Counted from the first letter of the stretch, positions 1 to 5,390 are shown. The stretch: DNA of 6,767 nt from an uncultured Pseudomonadales bacterium (GCA_938048505.1 CALIUX010000196.1:1-6767); one strand, 5' to 3'. Numbers and translations: made by a program. The notes: generated from the letters alone by a model not told the origin.

Positions 1-1
1 T

Positions 2-97
2 AGCGAGTCAATTGAGATCTATAATCACCAACGTCCGCACTTGAGTTTAGGTATGAAAACGCCTGAAGAAGTGCATAAAAAAGCCAGCTTGGTATGA
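2..97 (+). CDS. IS3-family transposase (OrfB), C-terminal fragment
   Basis: This is the last 31 codons of a DDE transposase, open at the window edge and ending with TGA at 95-97. The visible peptide contains YNHQRPHLSLG followed by TPEEVHKK. That pattern (YN..RPH.SLG..TP..V) is the conserved end of the integrase-core (rve) domain of IS3-family OrfB proteins. The catalytic DDE residues would lie upstream, outside the window, so activity cannot be judged. The OrfB product, normally made as an OrfAB frameshift fusion, catalyses copy-out-paste-in transposition of the element. The stop codon lies in the loop of the hairpin at 82-104. Confidence 0.85.
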   Translation, partial: SESIEIYNHQRPHLSLGMKTPEEVHKKASLV

Positions 98-104
98 GCT
101 GGCT
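77..104 (-). terminator. Rho-independent terminator inside the IS tail, facing the fabAB transcript
   Basis: A perfect 8-bp inverted repeat, AGCCAGCT (82-89) and AGCTGGCT (97-104), has a 7-nt loop that contains the transposase stop codon. Read on the minus strand, the second arm runs into a run of T (positions 82 down to 77), which is the layout of an intrinsic terminator. In the + direction the hairpin is followed by ATTCG, so no U-tract exists that way. No other hairpin with a U-tract lies between the fabB stop (163) and here, so this is the first candidate terminator for fabAB. Termination itself is inferred from structure. Confidence 0.65.
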
Positions 105-115
105 ATTCGTAAAAA

Positions 116-141
116 CCGTCAACTTATTTTAGGACGGGACA
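116..141. repeat. IS right terminal inverted repeat
   Basis: This outermost segment of the IS is read as GTCAACTT...AGGACGGGACA on + and begins TGTCCCGTCC on the complement. The inner limit is approximate because the left-end partner is not in the window. The host bases right after it (TAT...) would be one copy of the 3-4 bp target duplication expected for this family. An 8-bp palindrome, CATATATG (140-147), straddles the junction. Confidence 0.6.
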
Positions 142-162
142 TATATGTGAACGTGAGCCGTT

Positions 163-1380
163 TTAGCCATTAAAGCGGTTAAAGATGAGCGTAGCATTCG
201 TACCGCCAAACCCAAAGCTGTTAGACATTACATTGTTGAGCGTCGCTTGACGTGCTGTTTCAACAATATTCATGCCTTGCGCTTTTTCATCTAGCTGCTC
301 GATATTGGCTGAGGCGCTAATGAAGTCGTTTTGCATCATCAATAAGCTGTAAATAGCTTCTTGTACGCCTGTTGCGCCCAGCGAGTGTCCAGTGAGTGAT
401 TTAGTCGATGCGGTAGCCGGAGCCTGATCACCAAAAACTTCTTTGACTGCGCCGAGCTCTGCCACATCGCCCACAGGAGTACTGGTGCCATGTGAGTTAA
501 TGTAATCAACGGTGCTGGTGTTGGCTTGAGCCATCGCCATACGCATGCAGCGTGCGGCGCCTTCGCCGCTCGGTGCAACCATATCGTAGCCGTCACTGGT
601 CGCGCCGTAACCAACAAGCTCCGCAATAATATTCGCGCCACGTGCTTGAGCGTGCTCGAGTGATTCAACCACTAAGCAACCACCACCGCCGCCAATAACA
701 AAGCCATCGCGGCTTGCATCATAAGGGCGAGACGCTTTGTCGGGCGTGTCGTTGTATTTCGTTGAAAGGGCGCCCATTGCATCAAATAGACCGGTAAGAG
801 ACCAGTGCTCTTCTTCACCGCCACCAGCAAAGACAATATCTTGCTTGCCGAGTTGAATCAGCTCCATGGCATTGCCAATGCAGTGAGCGCTAGTCGCACA
901 GGCAGATGAAATAGAGTAGTTGATACCTTTGATCTTAAAGGGAGTGGCTAAGCAAGCGCTGGTTGTGCTGCCCATGGTTTGCGTCACACGGTAAGGTCCG
1001 GCACGCTTAACACCTTTGCTGCGGATGATATCAGCCGATTCAACTACGCTGCGCGTTGAGGCGCCGCCTGAGCCAACAATAATGCCCGTACGCTCGTTAG
1101 AGACTTGATTATCTTCAAGCCCAGCATGTGCGATGGCTTGCTGCATAGCTACGTAGTTGAAGCCTGCGGCATCACCCATAAAGCGCAATTGCTTGCGATC
1201 AATAAATTCGCTTAAATCGATGTCAACCGACCCCGAAATTTGACTGCGAAACCCTTGTTCTGCATAGCTTTCATTAAAGCGAATGCCAGATTTGCCTTCC
1301 TTAAGTGCGGTTAGCACAGTGGCCAGATCATTTCCGATGCATGAAACAATACCCATGCCAGTGATCACAACGCGCTTCAT
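163..1380 (-). CDS. fabB: Beta-ketoacyl-ACP synthase I (FabB)
   Basis: This 405-aa cytosolic condensing enzyme (KAS I) joins malonyl-ACP to acyl-ACP. It is the one able to elongate cis-3-decenoyl-ACP, so it is required for unsaturated fatty acid synthesis. Its length matches E. coli FabB (406 aa). The thiolase-fold catalytic set is intact: Cys161 in SSACATSAH, His297 in [11 protein letters not shown], Lys327 in STKSLTG and His332 in GHSLGATG. The C-terminal glycine-rich SFGFGGTNA loop is at about 388-396. The start at 1380 is supported by GAGG (1386-1389 on the complement) five bases upstream. It lies 142 bases after fabA on the same strand and is probably co-transcribed. The choice of FabB over FabF rests on the adjacent fabA, the length and overall similarity. 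An IS end lies just beyond the stop, but the gene is not truncated. Confidence 0.96.
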   Translation of the reverse strand: MKRVVITGMGIVSCIGNDLATVLTALKEGKSGIRFNESYAEQGFRSQISGSVDIDLSEFIDRKQLRFMGDAAGFNYVAMQQAIAHAGLEDNQVSNERTGIIVGSGGASTRSVVESADIIRSKGVKRAGPYRVTQTMGSTTSACLATPFKIKGINYSISSACATSAHCIGNAMELIQLGKQDIVFAGGGEEEHWSLTGLFDAMGALSTKYNDTPDKASRPYDASRDGFVIGGGGGCLVVESLEHAQARGANIIAELVGYGATSDGYDMVAPSGEGAARCMRMAMAQANTSTVDYINSHGTSTPVGDVAELGAVKEVFGDQAPATASTKSLTGHSLGATGVQEAIYSLLMMQNDFISASANIEQLDEKAQGMNIVETARQATLNNVMSNSFGFGGTNATLIFNRFNG

Positions 1381-1468
1381 AAAGACCTCATTAATATAGT
1401 TTCGTCGGGTGTGCGTACGCTAAAAAATGGCTCGACTATATTCTGCCACCAAACGAATAGTGTTATTA

Positions 1469-1510
1469 ACTCATTTTGTTATGACTAGCACGTGGCTGCC
1501 TTTAATGAGT
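1469..1510. repeat. Inverted repeat in the fabA-fabB spacer
   Basis: ACTCATT (1469-1475) and AATGAGT (1504-1510) form a perfect 7-bp inverted repeat with a 28-nt loop, starting 12 bases beyond the fabA stop on the minus-strand transcript. The loop contains CACGTG. No T-run follows on the minus strand, so it does not look like a terminator. It could be an mRNA stability hairpin between the two cistrons, or chance. Confidence 0.35.
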
Positions 1511-1522
1511 ATTAAAAAATGC

Positions 1523-2047
1523 TTAGAAAGAATCGGTATTGGTGAATAGACCTACACGTAAGTCTTTGGCTGTATAAATTTCTTTACCATCTACTTCTAC
1601 TGAGCCATCAGCAATACCCATGACAAGTTTACGCTCAATAACGCGCTTAAGGGTGATGCGGTAAGTGACTTTTTTAGCTGTTGGTAAAATTTGGCCAGTG
1701 AATTTCACCTCGCCAGAGCCCAATGCTCGGCCTTTGCCTTGATTGCCTTTCCAGCCTAAGAAAAAGCCTACCAATTGCCACATGGCATCAAGCCCAAGGC
1801 AGCCTGGCATGACGGGATCGCCTGGGAAGTGACAGTCAAAAAACCATAGGTCAGGTGTAATGTCCAATTCAGCAACAATCTCACCTTTATTGAACTCACC
1901 ACCCTCGGCGGAAATATGGGTAATGCGATCAAGCATAAGCATGTTAGGCTTTGGCAGTTGGGCGTTGCCCGGACCAAAAAGCTTGCCATCGCCACATGCT
2001 AATAATTCTTCACGCTCGTATGACGATTTAGGTTCAAATGTGTGCAT
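1523..2047 (-). CDS. fabA: 3-hydroxydecanoyl-ACP dehydratase/isomerase (FabA)
   Basis: This 174-aa hot-dog-fold homodimeric enzyme (E. coli FabA is about 172 aa) dehydrates 3-hydroxydecanoyl-ACP and isomerises trans-2- to cis-3-decenoyl-ACP. That is the branch point into unsaturated fatty acids. The active site is intact: His73 in the [11 protein letters not shown] segment (72-82) and Asp87 in LGLDAMWQL. These correspond to the family's catalytic His and Asp. The N-terminal and C-terminal segments ([12 protein letters not shown] and [12 protein letters not shown]) are also typical. The ATG at 2047 has only a modest Shine-Dalgarno, AGGCGAG (complement of 2054-2060), six bases upstream. fabB follows on the same strand after 142 bases. 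The isomerase function, as opposed to the FabZ-type dehydratase alone, is inferred from overall FabA similarity and the fabB partner. Confidence 0.97.
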   Translation of the reverse strand: MHTFEPKSSYEREELLACGDGKLFGPGNAQLPKPNMLMLDRITHISAEGGEFNKGEIVAELDITPDLWFFDCHFPGDPVMPGCLGLDAMWQLVGFFLGWKGNQGKGRALGSGEVKFTGQILPTAKKVTYRITLKRVIERKLVMGIADGSVEVDGKEIYTAKDLRVGLFTNTDSF

Positions 2048-2115
2048 AGGTGACTCGCCTAGTTTACCTGACTAAGGTCGTGCTTCGATTGTGAATAGCC
2101 AGGCGATGTTTTGCC

Positions 2116-2129
2116 TGTGGATCTCCACA
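2116..2129. repeat. Short dyad in the fabA leader
   Basis: TGTGGA (2116-2121) and TCCACA (2124-2129) are perfect 6-bp inverted arms around a 2-base centre. The 2-base gap is too tight for a good RNA hairpin of all six pairs, so a dimeric protein-binding site is at least as likely. A second stem, CAGGC (2100-2104) with GCCTG (2113-2117), overlaps it by two bases. No regulator can be named. Confidence 0.35.
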
Positions 2130-2163
2130 AGAGAATCCCCAAATCACAAGAGCATGACATGAA

Positions 2164-2176
2164 GGGCTTTCAGCCC
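2164..2176 (-). other. 5'-terminal stem-loop of the fabA transcript
   Basis: GGGCT (2164-2168) and AGCCC (2172-2176) form a 5-bp GC-rich stem with a 3-nt loop. With a start point near 2180, predicted from the promoter at 2187-2214, the stem begins within a few nucleotides of the mRNA 5' end. Such terminal stems are known to slow 5'-end-dependent RNA decay. That role here is inference. Confidence 0.4.
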
Positions 2177-2186
2177 AAAGGGCGCC

Positions 2187-2214
2187 ATTCTAACCTGATC
2201 GCAACACTTGTCTA
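2187..2214 (-). promoter_or_regulatory. Sigma-70 promoter for fabA(B)
   Basis: Read on the minus strand, the -35 is TAGACA (2209-2214, 5/6 to TTGACA), the spacer is 16 bases and the -10 is TAGAAT (2187-2192, 5/6 to TATAAT). The stretch just after the -10 reads GGCGCCC, a GC-rich discriminator. The predicted start is near 2180, giving a leader of about 130 nt before the fabA ATG. GC-rich discriminators are typical of promoters inhibited by ppGpp/DksA, so growth-rate control is possible but inferred. No convincing FadR or FabR operator was found here. Confidence 0.65.
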
Positions 2215-2244
2215 GTTTTAGCCGAAACTTGCCCGATCTCTAGC

Positions 2245-2260
2245 CACTTTCATCAAAGTG
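2245..2260. repeat. Palindromic dyad CACTTT-N4-AAAGTG
   Basis: Perfect 6-bp inverted arms surround a 4-base centre (CATC). The site is upstream of both promoters, about 30 bp beyond the fabA -35 and 150 bp before galU. It has the size of an operator for a dimeric regulator. No T-run follows on either strand, so it is not a terminator. Confidence 0.4.
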
Positions 2261-2314
2261 ACCATTACCGTGAGTAACATCTATGGTATTCATCTTGCAG
2301 GTGTTCCCATGACC

Positions 2315-2374
2315 AGTAGGAGAGAGCATATATTCGTCATAAGTCCTATGTTATATTTCGGCGCTTCTCCTACT
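2315..2374. repeat. Widely spaced 9-bp inverted repeat upstream of galU
   Basis: AGTAGGAGA (2315-2323) and TCTCCTACT (2366-2374) are perfect inverted copies separated by 42 bases. Their centres are 51 bp apart, close to five helical turns. Inside the arms are weaker matching pieces (AGC against GCGCT, and ATATA against TATAT), so a long imperfect hairpin could also form. The right arm overlaps the first base of a possible galU -10 (TATAAC, 2374-2379). No U-tract follows in either direction. It could be a paired operator or a leader hairpin. Confidence 0.6.
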
Positions 2375-2379
2375 ATAAC
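2351..2379 (+). promoter_or_regulatory. Possible galU promoter (weak)
   Basis: The best -10 upstream of galU is TATAAC (2374-2379), 31 bases before the ATG. At 17-bp spacing the -35 would be TTATAT (2351-2356), which matches only 3 of 6 positions. Such a weak -35 would need an activator, or the true promoter lies elsewhere. TATATT boxes at 2329 and 2352 are alternatives without good -35 partners. Confidence 0.3.
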
Positions 2380-2410
2380 CTCTCTGATTTGATCGATTTA
2401 AGGATGCGTT

Positions 2411-3244
2411 ATGATTTCTAAATGTTTGTTTCCTGTTGCGGGCTATGGCACGCGTTTTCTCCCTGCAACCAAATCCATGCCTAAAGAAATGTTGCCTGTT
2501 GTGAACAAGCCTTTGGTGCAATATGGGGTTGAAGAGGCCTTAGAAGCGGGCTTAGAAGATATTGGGTTTGTAACAGGCCGAGGTAAGCGCGCTATCGCAG
2601 ACCACTTTGATGTGAGTTATGAACTTGAGCACCAAATTGCGGGTTCGAGTAAAGAGCAATATCTGAGCTCCATTCGTGATGTCATGGCAAAGGGCGCGTT
2701 TTCGTTCACACGCCAACAAGAGATGCGTGGCTTAGGCGATGCGATTTTAAACGGCCGTCGCTTAATTGGTGATAACCCTTTTGGTGTTGTGCTGTCTGAT
2801 GACTTATGTGTAGCCGATGAAGGCGGTGATGGCGTACTGGCGCAGATGGTTGCGCTGTATAAGCAGTTTCGCTGCAGCATTGTCGCAATCCAAGAGGTTC
2901 CCGAGGATGAGATCCATAAATTTGGTATCATAGCGGGTGAAACCATCAAAGATGGTATCTACCAAGTGACTGACATGGTTGAAAAGCCGGCCAAAGAAGA
3001 TGCGCCGACCAACCTTGCCATTATTGGCCGCTACATTCTTACCCCTGATATTTTCGATATTATTGAAAAAACACCTCCTGGTAAAAACGGTGAAGTGCAG
3101 CTGACAGATGCGTTGCTGACGCAGGCCAGACAAGGTTGTGTGATGGGGTATAAATTTAAAGGGCGTCGGTTTGACTGTGGTAGCGTTGAAGGCTTCGTAG
3201 GCGCGACAAATTACGTTTACGAAAATATTTATACAAAAAGTTAA
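2411..3244 (+). CDS. galU: UTP-glucose-1-phosphate uridylyltransferase (GalU)
   Basis: This 277-aa cytosolic nucleotidyltransferase makes UDP-glucose from UTP and glucose-1-phosphate. UDP-glucose is the precursor for LPS core, exopolysaccharide and trehalose-type sugars. The N-terminal Rossmann-like nucleotide-binding segment (G11-P29) contains GYGTRFLPATK and PKEMLP. It is followed by GRGKRAIADHFD (57-67), LSDDLC (128-133), FGIIAG (171-176), MVEKPAKEDAP (189-199) and NGEVQLTDAL (226-235). Length and order match Pseudomonas-type GalU. One oddity is GLGDAI at about 107-112, where I expect GLGHAI: Asp110 replaces His. The start is supported by AAGGA (2400-2404) six bases upstream. manB follows after 19 bases, so the two genes are almost certainly one transcript. 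Confidence 0.96.
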   Translation: MISKCLFPVAGYGTRFLPATKSMPKEMLPVVNKPLVQYGVEEALEAGLEDIGFVTGRGKRAIADHFDVSYELEHQIAGSSKEQYLSSIRDVMAKGAFSFTRQQEMRGLGDAILNGRRLIGDNPFGVVLSDDLCVADEGGDGVLAQMVALYKQFRCSIVAIQEVPEDEIHKFGIIAGETIKDGIYQVTDMVEKPAKEDAPTNLAIIGRYILTPDIFDIIEKTPPGKNGEVQLTDALLTQARQGCVMGYKFKGRRFDCGSVEGFVGATNYVYENIYTKS

Positions 3245-3267
3245 TGAAGGTTAAGTTTGTTCAATGA
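3244..3267 (+). CDS. Seven-codon mini-ORF bridging galU and manB (putative coupler)
   Basis: The galU stop TAA (3242-3244) shares its last A with an ATG (3244-3246), giving TAATG. That ATG opens a frame of seven codons (MKVKFVQ), and its TGA (3265-3267) overlaps the manB start codon as ATGA (3264-3267). Both junctions are classic stop-start overlaps, so ribosomes finishing galU could pass through the mini-ORF and restart at manB. The only Shine-Dalgarno-like sequence for manB is GAAGG (3246-3250), 13 bases upstream and inside the mini-ORF, which is farther than ideal. The peptide itself is probably meaningless, and the arrangement may be chance. Confidence 0.3.
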   Translation: MKVKFVQ

Positions 3268-4607
3268 AGATTACCTGTTTTAAAGCATACGATATTCGTG
3301 GCCGTGTTCCTGATCAGTTAAATGAAGAGGTGGCTTATCGTATTGGCCGTGCTTACGTTGACTTTTTAGGCGCTAAAACCGTTGTTGTTGGCCATGATAT
3401 TCGTTTGACTAGCGCATCCCTTACGGATGCACTAGTCAATGGCTTAACGGATGGTGGCGCCGATGTGACCCACATAGGTCAGTGCGGTACAGAAGAGGTG
3501 TACTTCGCGACTTTTGAATTAGGTGTTGATGGCGGTATTTGTGTGACTGCTAGCCATAACCCTATGGATTACAACGGAATGAAGCTTGTCAAAAAAGGCT
3601 CTGAACCCATTTCTGGTGACAGTGGCTTGGATGAGATTCGCGCCATGGCTGAAACAGGTGTCTTCAAAGATGCAAACAAAGGTTCGGTCACGCAGAAAGA
3701 TATGCGTGAAATATACATCCAGCACCTTCTTGAATATGTTGATGTAACTAAGCTCAAGCCGCTTAAAGTTGTTGTGAACGCAGGAAATGGTGGTGCGGGC
3801 ATGGTAATTGACGCCATCGAAAAGCACCTGCCTTTTGAATTTATTAAAATTCATCATACGCCTGATGGTAGCTTCCCCAATGGTATCCCCAACCCCTTGT
3901 TACTAGAAAATCAAGGGGTTACTGCTGATGCGGTTAAAGCACATAATGCGGATTTAGGTATTGCTTGGGATGGTGACTTTGACCGCTGCTTTTTCTTTGA
4001 TGAAAGTGGCGAGTTTTTAGAAGGTTATTACTTGGTAGGGCTGCTGGCGCAGTCGTTCCTCGCTAAAAATCCCGGTGCGGCGGTGGTTCATGACCCACGC
4101 CTGACTTGGAACACCGTTGATATTGTGAATGATTCAAACGGTCGTGCTGTACAAAGTAAGACCGGGCATGCCTTTATCAAAGAGCGTATGCGCCTTGAAG
4201 ACGCGGTCTACGGTGGTGAAATGAGTGCGCATCACTACTTTAAAGATTTTGCTTACTGCGATAATGGCACGATCCCTTGGCTGCTCATTACAGAAATGAT
4301 GTCTCAGCGTGATGTGACGTTATCGTCTCTGATCGGTGAGCGTATTGATGCATTTCCTTGTAGTGGAGAAATCAATCGTCGCGTGACGGATACAGCCGAT
4401 TTGCTGGTCAAGGTTGAAGAGACCTATGCGCCTTCGGCCGTTAAAATTGAAAAGGTGGATGGCTTGTCAATGAGCTTTGACGGATGGCGTTTCAACTTGC
4501 GTAGCTCCAGCACAGAGCCATTACTGCGCTTAAATGTCGAATCAAAAGCCGATCGCGCTTTGATGGAACAAAAGACGCAAGAGCTGTTGGCGATAATTGA
4601 CGCTTAA
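3264..4607 (+). CDS. manB: Phosphomannomutase, CpsG/ManB type (possible PMM/PGM)
   Basis: This 447-aa alpha-D-phosphohexomutase interconverts mannose-6-phosphate and mannose-1-phosphate for GDP-mannose synthesis. All four family elements are present. The phosphoserine loop is TASHNP with Ser97. The metal site is DGDFDR (Asp236, Asp238, Asp240). The sugar-specificity loop is GGEMSAHHYF (317-326). The phosphate-binding loop is RSSSTEP (413-419). The N-terminus (CFKAYDIRG) and the specificity loop are the enterobacterial CpsG form as I recall it. E. coli CpsG is slightly longer (456 aa). Some relatives (AlgC) also act on glucose phosphates. The adjacent galU makes a second role supplying glucose-1-phosphate plausible, but the sequence cannot decide this. 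The start is chosen because the family N-terminus begins there. A single transcript with galU is likely. Confidence 0.92.
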   Translation: MKITCFKAYDIRGRVPDQLNEEVAYRIGRAYVDFLGAKTVVVGHDIRLTSASLTDALVNGLTDGGADVTHIGQCGTEEVYFATFELGVDGGICVTASHNPMDYNGMKLVKKGSEPISGDSGLDEIRAMAETGVFKDANKGSVTQKDMREIYIQHLLEYVDVTKLKPLKVVVNAGNGGAGMVIDAIEKHLPFEFIKIHHTPDGSFPNGIPNPLLLENQGVTADAVKAHNADLGIAWDGDFDRCFFFDESGEFLEGYYLVGLLAQSFLAKNPGAAVVHDPRLTWNTVDIVNDSNGRAVQSKTGHAFIKERMRLEDAVYGGEMSAHHYFKDFAYCDNGTIPWLLITEMMSQRDVTLSSLIGERIDAFPCSGEINRRVTDTADLLVKVEETYAPSAVKIEKVDGLSMSFDGWRFNLRSSSTEPLLRLNVESKADRALMEQKTQELLAIIDA

Positions 4608-4704
4608 TATGCAGCATTCGCGCTCTTTATCTGGGAGGCAGTCTTTTGGCTTGTCTTCTTTTTAATGGCTCGAGTTGCTAGATACGCGTATGCGATATTT
4701 TGTT

Positions 4705-4742
4705 AAAAAACCCGCAGTGAGCGATCACTAGCGGGTTTTTTT
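4705..4742. terminator. Bidirectional intrinsic terminator after manB
   Basis: Six A (4705-4710) precede CCCGC (4711-4715) plus AGTGA (4716-4720). A GCGA loop and TCACT (4725-4729) follow, then one unpaired A, GCGGG (4731-4735) and seven T (4736-4742). The ten-pair GC-rich stem with an A-tract on one side and a T-tract on the other terminates in both directions by the usual rules. It ends the galU-manB unit and insulates purEK, which therefore needs its own promoter downstream of it. Confidence 0.9.
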
Positions 4743-4774
4743 ATCGCTTTTTTTCGTCGGGATGAAAAAAGAAG

Positions 4775-4819
4775 CTTCCCTGTCTGGGCATTTTCTGGGA
4801 AGATGCGCGGTTTTCTTCC
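4775..4819 (+). other. Competing hairpins in the purE leader
   Basis: CTTCCC (4775-4780) can pair with GGGAAG (4797-4802). The overlapping segment GGAAGA (4798-4803) can instead pair with TCTTCC (4814-4819). The two stems exclude each other. This is the layout of an attenuator or other switching leader, but neither stem is followed by a strong U-tract and no known purine riboswitch core is visible. The pairings are seen in the sequence. A regulatory role is speculative. Confidence 0.3.
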
Positions 4820-4862
4820 GCCCCAAGCTTATAGAGGGCTTAGTTTGCTTTGTGTTTGATGC

Positions 4863-4875
4863 GGCGAATATCGCC
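4863..4875 (+). other. Stem-loop just upstream of purE
   Basis: GGCGA (4863-4867) and TCGCC (4871-4875) flank a 3-nt ATA loop. Outside them GAT (4859-4861) and ATC (4876-4878) continue the dyad with one extra base on the left. The structure ends about 20 bases before the purE Shine-Dalgarno (GAGG, 4896-4899). It could be an operator or a leader stem. No regulator is assigned. Confidence 0.35.
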
Positions 4876-4904
4876 ATCACACGTAGCGAATCAGTGAGGT
4901 CAGT

Positions 4905-5390
4905 ATGTCATCAGCACCAGTCAATATCATTATGGGTTCAAGATCCGATTGGCCTATTATGGAAAAGGCAACCATCCCTTTAACGGAGTTGGGTGTCGAA
5001 TTTGAATGTAAAGTGGTTTCTGCTCACCGAACCCCTGAGCGCCTGTTAGAGTTTGCTAAATCTGCCCCCGATCGTGGCGTGAAAGTCTTGATCGCAGGTG
5101 CCGGTGGCGCGGCTCACTTGGCCGGTATGGCGGCAGCAATGACGTGGATTCCTGTTGTGGCGGTTCCTGTACCGGCAGGCTACCTTAAGGGTGTAGATAG
5201 CCTGCACTCTATGGTTCAAATGCCAAAAGGTGTTGCCGTTGCCACGCAAGCTATTGGTGAACCAGGTGCTTATAACGCCGGCTTAATTGCCGCACAAATG
5301 CTAGCGTTATCGGACGAAGCTTTGGCAGAGCGCTTGCGCGCTTGGCGTCAGGCACAGACTGATAATGTTCCTTGGGAGGTTATGGACTGA
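4905..5390 (+). CDS. purE: N5-carboxyaminoimidazole ribonucleotide mutase (PurE, class I)
   Basis: This 161-aa cytosolic enzyme (E. coli PurE is 169 aa) moves the carboxyl group of N5-CAIR to C4, giving CAIR in de novo purine synthesis. The class I signature is complete: MGSRSDWP with Ser14 and Asp15 (10-17), SAHRTPERL with His41 (39-47), the [11 protein letters not shown] loop (65-75), and [19 protein letters not shown] (96-114). The presence of PurK next to it supports the N5-CAIR mutase (class I) reaction rather than direct AIR carboxylation. The ATG at 4905 has GAGG (4896-4899) five bases upstream. Its TGA shares one base with the purK start. The C-terminal helix after about residue 135 is slightly shorter than in E. 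coli. Known enzymes form octamers. Confidence 0.96.
   Translation: MSSAPVNIIMGSRSDWPIMEKATIPLTELGVEFECKVVSAHRTPERLLEFAKSAPDRGVKVLIAGAGGAAHLAGMAAAMTWIPVVAVPVPAGYLKGVDSLHSMVQMPKGVAVATQAIGEPGAYNAGLIAAQMLALSDEALAERLRAWRQAQTDNVPWEVMD

Larger units (their letters stand above)
1..141 (+). mobile_element. IS3-family insertion sequence, right end (partial, cut by window edge)
   Basis: The right end of an IS3-family element enters from the left edge. It contains the transposase C-terminus (2-97), a short tail, and a terminal segment of about 26 bases (116-141) that ends in GGGACA. On the other strand this reads TGTCCCGTCC..., which fits the TG...CA termini of IS3-family elements. The outer boundary at 141 is inferred from that CA end. 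The left end lies outside the window, so neither the inverted-repeat partner nor the target duplication can be checked. The element ends 21 bases beyond the fabB stop codon and is convergent with fabB. Confidence 0.75.
2048..2410. other. Divergent intergenic region between fabA and galU
   Basis: These 363 bases hold no convincing gene. The half nearer fabA contains the fabA leader and promoter. It includes CAGGC/GCCTG (2100-2117), which overlaps TGTGGA/TCCACA (2116-2129), and GGGCT/AGCCC (2164-2176). The half nearer galU contains CACTTT/AAAGTG (2245-2260) and the 9-bp inverted repeat at 2315-2374. An open frame on + at 1860-2075 is antisense to fabA and shows no coding signs. With two outward-facing operons and many dyads, this is the densest regulatory region of the window. 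Confidence 0.7.
4608..4904. other. manB-purE intergenic region
   Basis: These 297 bases have no supported gene. The first 97 (to 4704) show nothing beyond an 8-bp palindrome, TACGCGTA (4683-4690). A terminator occupies 4705-4742. The remaining 162 bases, to the purE ATG, must hold the purE promoter and leader. No confident sigma-70 pair is visible. TTGCTT (4845-4850) with AATATC near 4867-4872 is a poor candidate. I see no 16-bp PurR palindrome of the ACGCAAACGTTTGCGT type. Several hairpins that compete for one segment are listed separately. Confidence 0.6.

Noticed and set aside
1435..1464. Promoter for fabB inside the fabA-fabB spacer (TATAGT on the minus strand)
   Set aside because: No acceptable -35 lies 16-18 bases upstream. 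Another box (TATATT, complement of 1393-1398) is too close to the fabB ATG.
1860..2075. Open frame of 71 codons on + overlapping the start of fabA
   Set aside because: It lies antisense to the fabA coding region, has no recognisable domain and no clear ribosome site. It is best explained as a shadow of fabA codon structure.
2193..2210. Possible FadR-like operator within the fabA promoter spacer
   Set aside because: The minus-strand TGTTGCGATCAG resembles the TGGTCCGACCAG core at 9 of 12 positions, but several of the most conserved bases differ and the outer positions fit poorly. Its place between -35 and -10 also differs from the E. coli activating site.
4762..4983. Open frame of 73 codons on + that runs from the purE leader into purE in another frame
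   Set aside because: It overlaps purE by 79 bases, has no family resemblance and no Shine-Dalgarno. Its first 47 codons cross the leader hairpins. A leader peptide cannot be excluded, but nothing supports it.
5372..5389. Upstream in-frame TTG start for purK, adding six residues
   Set aside because: The added residues do not match PurK N-termini, the TTG lies on the Shine-Dalgarno itself, and the ATG at 5390 has correct spacing and family alignment.
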